DNA of 9,163 nucleotides. Source: Methylobacterium sp. GTDB taxonomy: Bacteria; Pseudomonadota; Alphaproteobacteria; Rhizobiales; Beijerinckiaceae. The stretch lies in the NCBI GenBank assembly GCA_021154065.1, contig JAJKJG010000258.1, positions 1-9,163 of the forward strand, in the 5' to 3' direction. Both the position numbers and the translations under genes were made by a program. The notes under the pieces are model-generated. The model was not told where the DNA came from. It was given only the letters and a program-made list of their open reading frames with translations, and did no database searches. Shown here piece after piece: positions 7,088 to 9,163 of the stretch; the stretch's first letter is position 1, and every line of letters starts with the position of its first letter.

Positions 7088-7276
7088 CGCTTATTCGGAG
7101 CCGAAACGCGTCGAGTGCAGGCCCACCATCGCGGCCATGCCGGGCTGGAAACGGGGCGCCAGCCTCGACGCGCGCTCGTGCGCCCGCCTCGGACGTGCAA
7201 GAACTGGAGGGTGGCGTTCCGCATCGACCGCGACGAGATCGAGATCGTCGACCTCGACTATGAAGACTATCGCTAG
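7088..7276 (+). pseudogene. higB: Decayed HigB-type toxin remnant
   Basis: HigB/RelE-fold toxins are about 92-aa mRNA interferases usually encoded just before higA. Here the C-terminus is intact in one frame from 7199: [20 protein letters not shown] and then YEDYR-stop, the classic NWR(I/V)xF ... DYED ending. Upstream, [14 protein letters not shown] (7088-7129) recalls the (R)FFETGxxxGVQAxH part in the same frame, but AAMPGWK (7131-7151), matching the DMxxPGWRLHPLKG motif, is in another frame. The middle (7152-7198) matches nothing. At least two frame changes and roughly 70-90 missing bases are needed, so no full toxin can be made. The stop TAG still overlaps the higA ribosome-binding site, preserving the old operon junction. 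Confidence 0.75.
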
Positions 7277-7285
7277 GAGGCAGCC

Positions 7286-7618
7286 ATGGGCGCGACCGCC
7301 GGCATCCGCATGAAGCGCCCCGCCCATCCCGGCGGGTTCGTGAAGCACGAGATCATCGAGCCGCTGGAGCTGTCGGTGACGGCTGCCGCGCAGGCGCTCG
7401 GCGTCACCCGCGCAACGCTGTCGACGCTCCTCAACGAGCGCGCCAGCCTGTCCCCCGAGATGGCGCTCCGCATCGAGAAGGCTTTCGGCGTGTCGATGGA
7501 CACGCTGATGCGAATGCAGAACAGCTACGACATCGCCCAGACCCGCGCGCGAGCGGGCGAGATCAAGGTCGCGCCGTTCGGCAAAGCGACAGCTGCGAAA
7601 CAGGCGGCGCGCGCGTAG
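7286..7618 (+). CDS. higA: HigA family antitoxin (XRE helix-turn-helix), apparently orphan
   Basis: A 110-aa HigA antitoxin/autorepressor. Known HigA proteins bind their cognate toxin and repress the operon through an XRE helix-turn-helix. The family opening [17 protein letters not shown] (11-27) leads into the [23 protein letters not shown] (30-49), then [13 protein letters not shown] and the [11 protein letters not shown] helix; the Lys/Ala-rich tail is longer than typical. ATG 7286 is supported by AGGAGG at 7275-7280, inside the end of the toxin remnant; ATG 7310 has no such site. The frame is clean although its toxin is ruined, so it may be kept as a regulator or as protection against related toxins, which is inference. 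Confidence 0.92.
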   Translation: MGATAGIRMKRPAHPGGFVKHEIIEPLELSVTAAAQALGVTRATLSTLLNERASLSPEMALRIEKAFGVSMDTLMRMQNSYDIAQTRARAGEIKVAPFGKATAAKQAARA

Positions 7619-7664
7619 CTATCCGGTCCCGGCTCCGAACTGGATCCGCTGCATCTCGCGGCCG

Positions 7665-7706
7665 TTGACATGCGCTGCGCATGTGGTCATGTTTGTCACA
7701 TGACAA
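7665..7706 (+). promoter_or_regulatory. Candidate vapB promoter with palindromic operator
   Basis: A perfect TTGACA (7665-7670) is followed 17 nt later by CATGTT (7688-7693), a weak -10 that keeps A2 and T6. This predicts a start near 7700, the A of the vapB ATG. Overlapping palindromes cover the same DNA: CATGTG (7680-7685)/CACATG (7697-7702), GTCATG (7686-7691)/CATGAC (7699-7704), and TTGTCA (7693-7698)/TGACAA (7701-7706). A repressor bound there would block the promoter, as expected for autoregulated ribbon-helix-helix antitoxins. Confidence 0.4.
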
Positions 7707-7930
7707 CGATGATCCAGATCCGGAATGTGCCGGACCTGTTGCACCGCCGGCTCAAGTCGCGCGCTGCTTTGGCCGGCATGTCCCTCTCCGACTATCTGCT
7801 GGCGGAAATCCGCGAGGTGGCCGAGCGCCCGACGATCGAGGAGCTGAGGCATCGCCTGGAGGGTCGCTCCCGTGTCACGCCCGCCGTCGCGCCCGCCGAT
7901 GCCGTCCGCGCCGAGCGCGATCGCCGGTGA
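7700..7930 (+). CDS. FitA/VapB-like ribbon-helix-helix antitoxin
   Basis: A 76-aa antitoxin. The N-terminus (MIQIRNVPDLLHRRLKSRAA, from residue 4) is the beta-strand plus helix of an Arc/FitA-like ribbon-helix-helix DNA-binding domain, followed by GMSLSDYLLAEI. The C-terminal part (about 43-76, Arg/Glu/Ala-rich) would embrace the toxin. Known pairs form heteromers that block the toxin and repress their own operon. ATG 7700 gives MTTMIQIRN; ATG 7709 is possible. Neither has a Shine-Dalgarno, which fits a leaderless message from the promoter at 7665. Its TGA overlaps the GTG of the toxin (GTGA), so the two are translationally coupled. Confidence 0.88.
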   Translation: MTTMIQIRNVPDLLHRRLKSRAALAGMSLSDYLLAEIREVAERPTIEELRHRLEGRSRVTPAVAPADAVRAERDRR

Positions 7931-8322
7931 TCGTCGTCGACGCATCGGCTTTGCTCGAGGTGCTGCTGCGGACACCCGCGGCCGAGGCTGTGGAGACGAG
8001 CCTTTTTGCCCGCCCGCGCCAGACGTTGCACGCGCCGCACCTCCTCGACGTCGAGGTCACGCATGCGCTGCGCCGGTATGCGGCGGCAGGCGACATCGAT
8101 CGCGAGCGCGGCCGCGCAGCGCTCACCGATTTCGCGGACTTTCCCGTGCGGCGTTATCCGCACACGATTCTTCTGCCGCGCGTATGGGAGCTGCGGAGCA
8201 ATTTCACGGCGTACGACGCGGTCTATGTCGCCCTTGCCGAAGCCCTCGATGCGTCGCTGCTGACACGGGACCATCGGCTCGCGACGGCAGCCAAGCGCCA
8301 CGTCGGCGTCGAGCTCGCATGA
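7927..8322 (+). CDS. vapC: VapC family PIN-domain toxin (ribonuclease)
   Basis: A 131-aa PIN-domain toxin of normal length. VapC proteins are Mg2+-dependent endoribonucleases that typically cut tRNA or rRNA and halt growth when the antitoxin is lost. The acidic metal-binding residues are all visible: D5 (VVDAS), E43 (DVEVTHALRR), D97 (TAYDAVYVALAEAL) and D115 (LLTRDHRLA). GTG 7927 overlaps the antitoxin stop by GTGA and begins the family N-terminus VIVVDASALLEVLL; the open frame extends upstream, but that part is only the antitoxin in another frame. Toxin and antitoxin both look intact, so the locus is probably functional. Confidence 0.93.
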   Translation: MIVVDASALLEVLLRTPAAEAVETSLFARPRQTLHAPHLLDVEVTHALRRYAAAGDIDRERGRAALTDFADFPVRRYPHTILLPRVWELRSNFTAYDAVYVALAEALDASLLTRDHRLATAAKRHVGVELA

Positions 8323-8375
8323 GGTCGCTGGAAGTGCTCGGGGCGAGCGCCAACAATGAGGAAGAAGGGACCACC

Positions 8376-8771
8376 ATGAAGAGCAAGGCCGGCTCGACGG
8401 AAGGAGGAGGAGCAGCCGCTCCCTCTCAGCTCATCGATGCGCGAATCGCGGAGCTGGGTGATTGGCGGGGCGAGACGCTGGCGCGGGTCCGAAGGCTCAT
8501 CAGAGAGGCCGATCCCGAGGTGGTCGAGACCTGGAAGTGGCGGGGGGTTCCGGTGTGGGAGCACGCCGGGATCATCTGCACCGGCGAGACGTACAAGGCG
8601 GTCGTGAAGCTGACCTTCGCAAGGGGCGCCGCGCTCGCGGACCCGTCACGCCTCTTCAACGCCAGCCTCGAAGGCAACGTGAGGCGCGCCATCGACATCC
8701 ATGAGGGCGACACCATCGACGAAGCGGCGTTGAAGGCCCTCATTCGCGCCGCCGCGGCGCTGAACGTTTAG
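8376..8771 (+). CDS. DUF1801 domain-containing protein
   Basis: A 131-aa protein with a DUF1801 (YdhG-like) domain. Characteristic parts are the LIDARIAELGDWRGETLARV helix (22-41), ADPEVVETWKWRGVPVW, then ICTGETYKAVVKLTFARGA, and ADPSRLFNASLEGNVRRAID. The biochemical role of the family is unknown. I use ATG 8376, with AAGAAGGGA about 6 nt upstream, because the MKSKAGST low-complexity N-terminus is common in relatives. An in-frame ATG at 8319 overlaps the vapC stop (ATGA) and would add 19 residues; it lacks a clear ribosome-binding site but would couple translation to vapC. The gene lies 53 bp after vapC on the same strand and may be co-transcribed with it, though a role in toxin-antitoxin function is not implied. 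Confidence 0.88.
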   Translation: MKSKAGSTEGGGAAAPSQLIDARIAELGDWRGETLARVRRLIREADPEVVETWKWRGVPVWEHAGIICTGETYKAVVKLTFARGAALADPSRLFNASLEGNVRRAIDIHEGDTIDEAALKALIRAAAALNV

Positions 8772-9096
8772 GTGCGAACGACCGCTCGCCCCGTCCGCTC
8801 TCGGAAGCGACCGAAGAGCGCTTGAGGAGCGTCTGGCGTTCCCGCTGATTGCGCTCCAACGCGCGCTTCCCTCCCCCTTGCGGGGAGGGCCGACTCGGCC
8901 GAAGGCCGAGCGGAGTGGGGGGCGTGGGCGTAAAGCGCGGTGGCCGCGAAGGAGCGTTGTAGCGGCGCCTGCGCCAAGCGCCCAAGCGTCCGCGTTCGAC
9001 CCGGCGCCCCCCACCCCTGCCCCTCCCCGCAAGGGCTACGGCATTCACACATTTGCTGGCCGAGTCGCCCCTCCTCCCCCTTGTGGGCTAGCAGAT
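8772..9096. other. Intergenic region rich in inverted repeats
   Basis: No gene is supported here. An imperfect hairpin 24 bp after the DUF1801 stop (CGCTCT-CGG 8796-8804 with CCG-A-AGAGCG 8811-8820) could be its terminator. The remainder is a nested inverted-repeat element, listed separately, with C/G homopolymer runs (CTCCCCC, GGGGGG) atypical of the neighbouring coding DNA. Six-frame translations are Arg/Pro/Ala-rich without family features. Confidence 0.6.
8869..9035. repeat. Nested inverted-repeat element (CCCTCCCC...GGGGAGGG type)
   Basis: The left end holds a local hairpin CCCTCCCC (8869-8876)/GGGGAGGG (8882-8889) and a perfect 7-bp hairpin CTCGGCC-GAA-GGCCGAG (8894-8910). A 15-bp block (8875-8889) is repeated in perfect inversion at 9021-9035, and GTGGGGGGC (8915-8923) is inverted at 9006-9014. 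The two ends are therefore long-range inverted copies about 80 bp apart, the architecture of a short dispersed palindromic element. CTCCCC-TTGCGGGGAG units are common between genes in alphaproteobacteria. Confidence 0.75.
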
Positions 9097-9105
9097 TCAC
9101 ACATT
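9043..9105. repeat. 11-bp direct repeat ATTCACACATT, two copies
   Basis: ATTCACACATT occurs at 9043-9053 and again at 9095-9105. Each copy is preceded four bases earlier by CTA, so the match is CTA-N4-ATTCACACATT. The second copy contains the stop and last codons of a - strand ORF entering from the right. The ~41 bp between them hold CTCCTCCCCCTTG, resembling the inverted-repeat element. A duplicated gene end or a mobile-element terminus would both fit; neither is shown. Confidence 0.6.
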
Positions 9106-9162
9106 GCGTTGCGGGGCGATGAGGGCGGCGCCGCGTTTGGCGGCTTGGAACTCGAGCCAGCC
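9097..9162 (-). CDS. Partial C-terminus of an ORF entering from the right edge
   Basis: Read leftward from the right edge, one - strand frame gives GWLEFQAAKRGAALIAPQRN and V before TGA (9097-9099), 21 residues of an ORF that starts outside the window. The composition is protein-like and the codons mostly end in G or C. The neighbouring direct repeat at its stop codon raises the possibility of a mobile-element gene, but the fragment is too short to assign to any family. Confidence 0.35.
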   Translation of the reverse strand, partial: GWLEFQAAKRGAALIAPQRNV

Positions 9163-9163
9163 C

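Noticed and set aside
7681..7926. Extending the VapC toxin upstream to use the whole 213-codon open frame
   Set aside because: The extra part overlaps the antitoxin in another frame and has no PIN-family similarity; GTG 7927 begins exactly at the family N-terminus.

Overview
The window is GC-rich DNA whose codons strongly prefer G or C at the third position. It carries a cox/xanthine-dehydrogenase-type molybdenum hydroxylase cluster and several intergenic palindromes of the kind scattered through Rhizobiales genomes, including one whose core (GCATGATC ... GATCATGC) is typical of that order. I infer a chromosomal segment of a Rhizobiales alphaproteobacterium, probably near Bradyrhizobiaceae/Xanthobacteraceae. 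The species cannot be named from sequence alone.

Layout. Positions 1-764 hold no convincing large gene. They contain a hairpin terminator, a ~196-bp imperfect palindrome, and a compact promoter / ribosome-binding-site / 14-codon ORF / hairpin unit on the + strand. Next, on the - strand, come a short-chain dehydrogenase (765-1511), a composite two-hairpin repeat, and a small protein of unknown function (1706-2011). Divergent from it, on the + strand, is a secreted Spy/CpxP-like protein (2230-2961) with Met/Gly-rich repeats. A GC hairpin separates it from the convergent hydroxylase operon on the - strand. That operon is transcribed 2Fe-2S subunit (6434-6928), molybdopterin subunit (3919-6297), FAD subunit (3007-3810). 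The three subunits should form one (S-L-M)2 enzyme passing electrons Mo -> 2Fe-2S -> FAD. The order S-L-M and the AYRGAGR active-site loop mark it as form II (CoxL-like), not a proven CO dehydrogenase; its substrate is unknown. Palindromic repeats sit in both intergenic gaps of the operon, and one of them supplies the stop codon of the large subunit.

The right third (7088-8771), all on the + strand, is a small defence/stability-type island. It holds a decayed HigB toxin remnant followed by an intact HigA antitoxin, then an intact FitA/VapB-VapC pair joined by a GTGA overlap, then a DUF1801 protein. From 8772 to the end there are nested inverted repeats, an 11-bp direct repeat, and the last 21 codons of a - strand ORF that runs off the window.

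I see no wholly new multi-gene system. The best leads are the stranded antitoxin with its frameshifted toxin, the possibly leaderless vapB start inside a palindromic operator, the repeat that forms the coxL 3' end, and the small + strand transcription unit at ~498-742.
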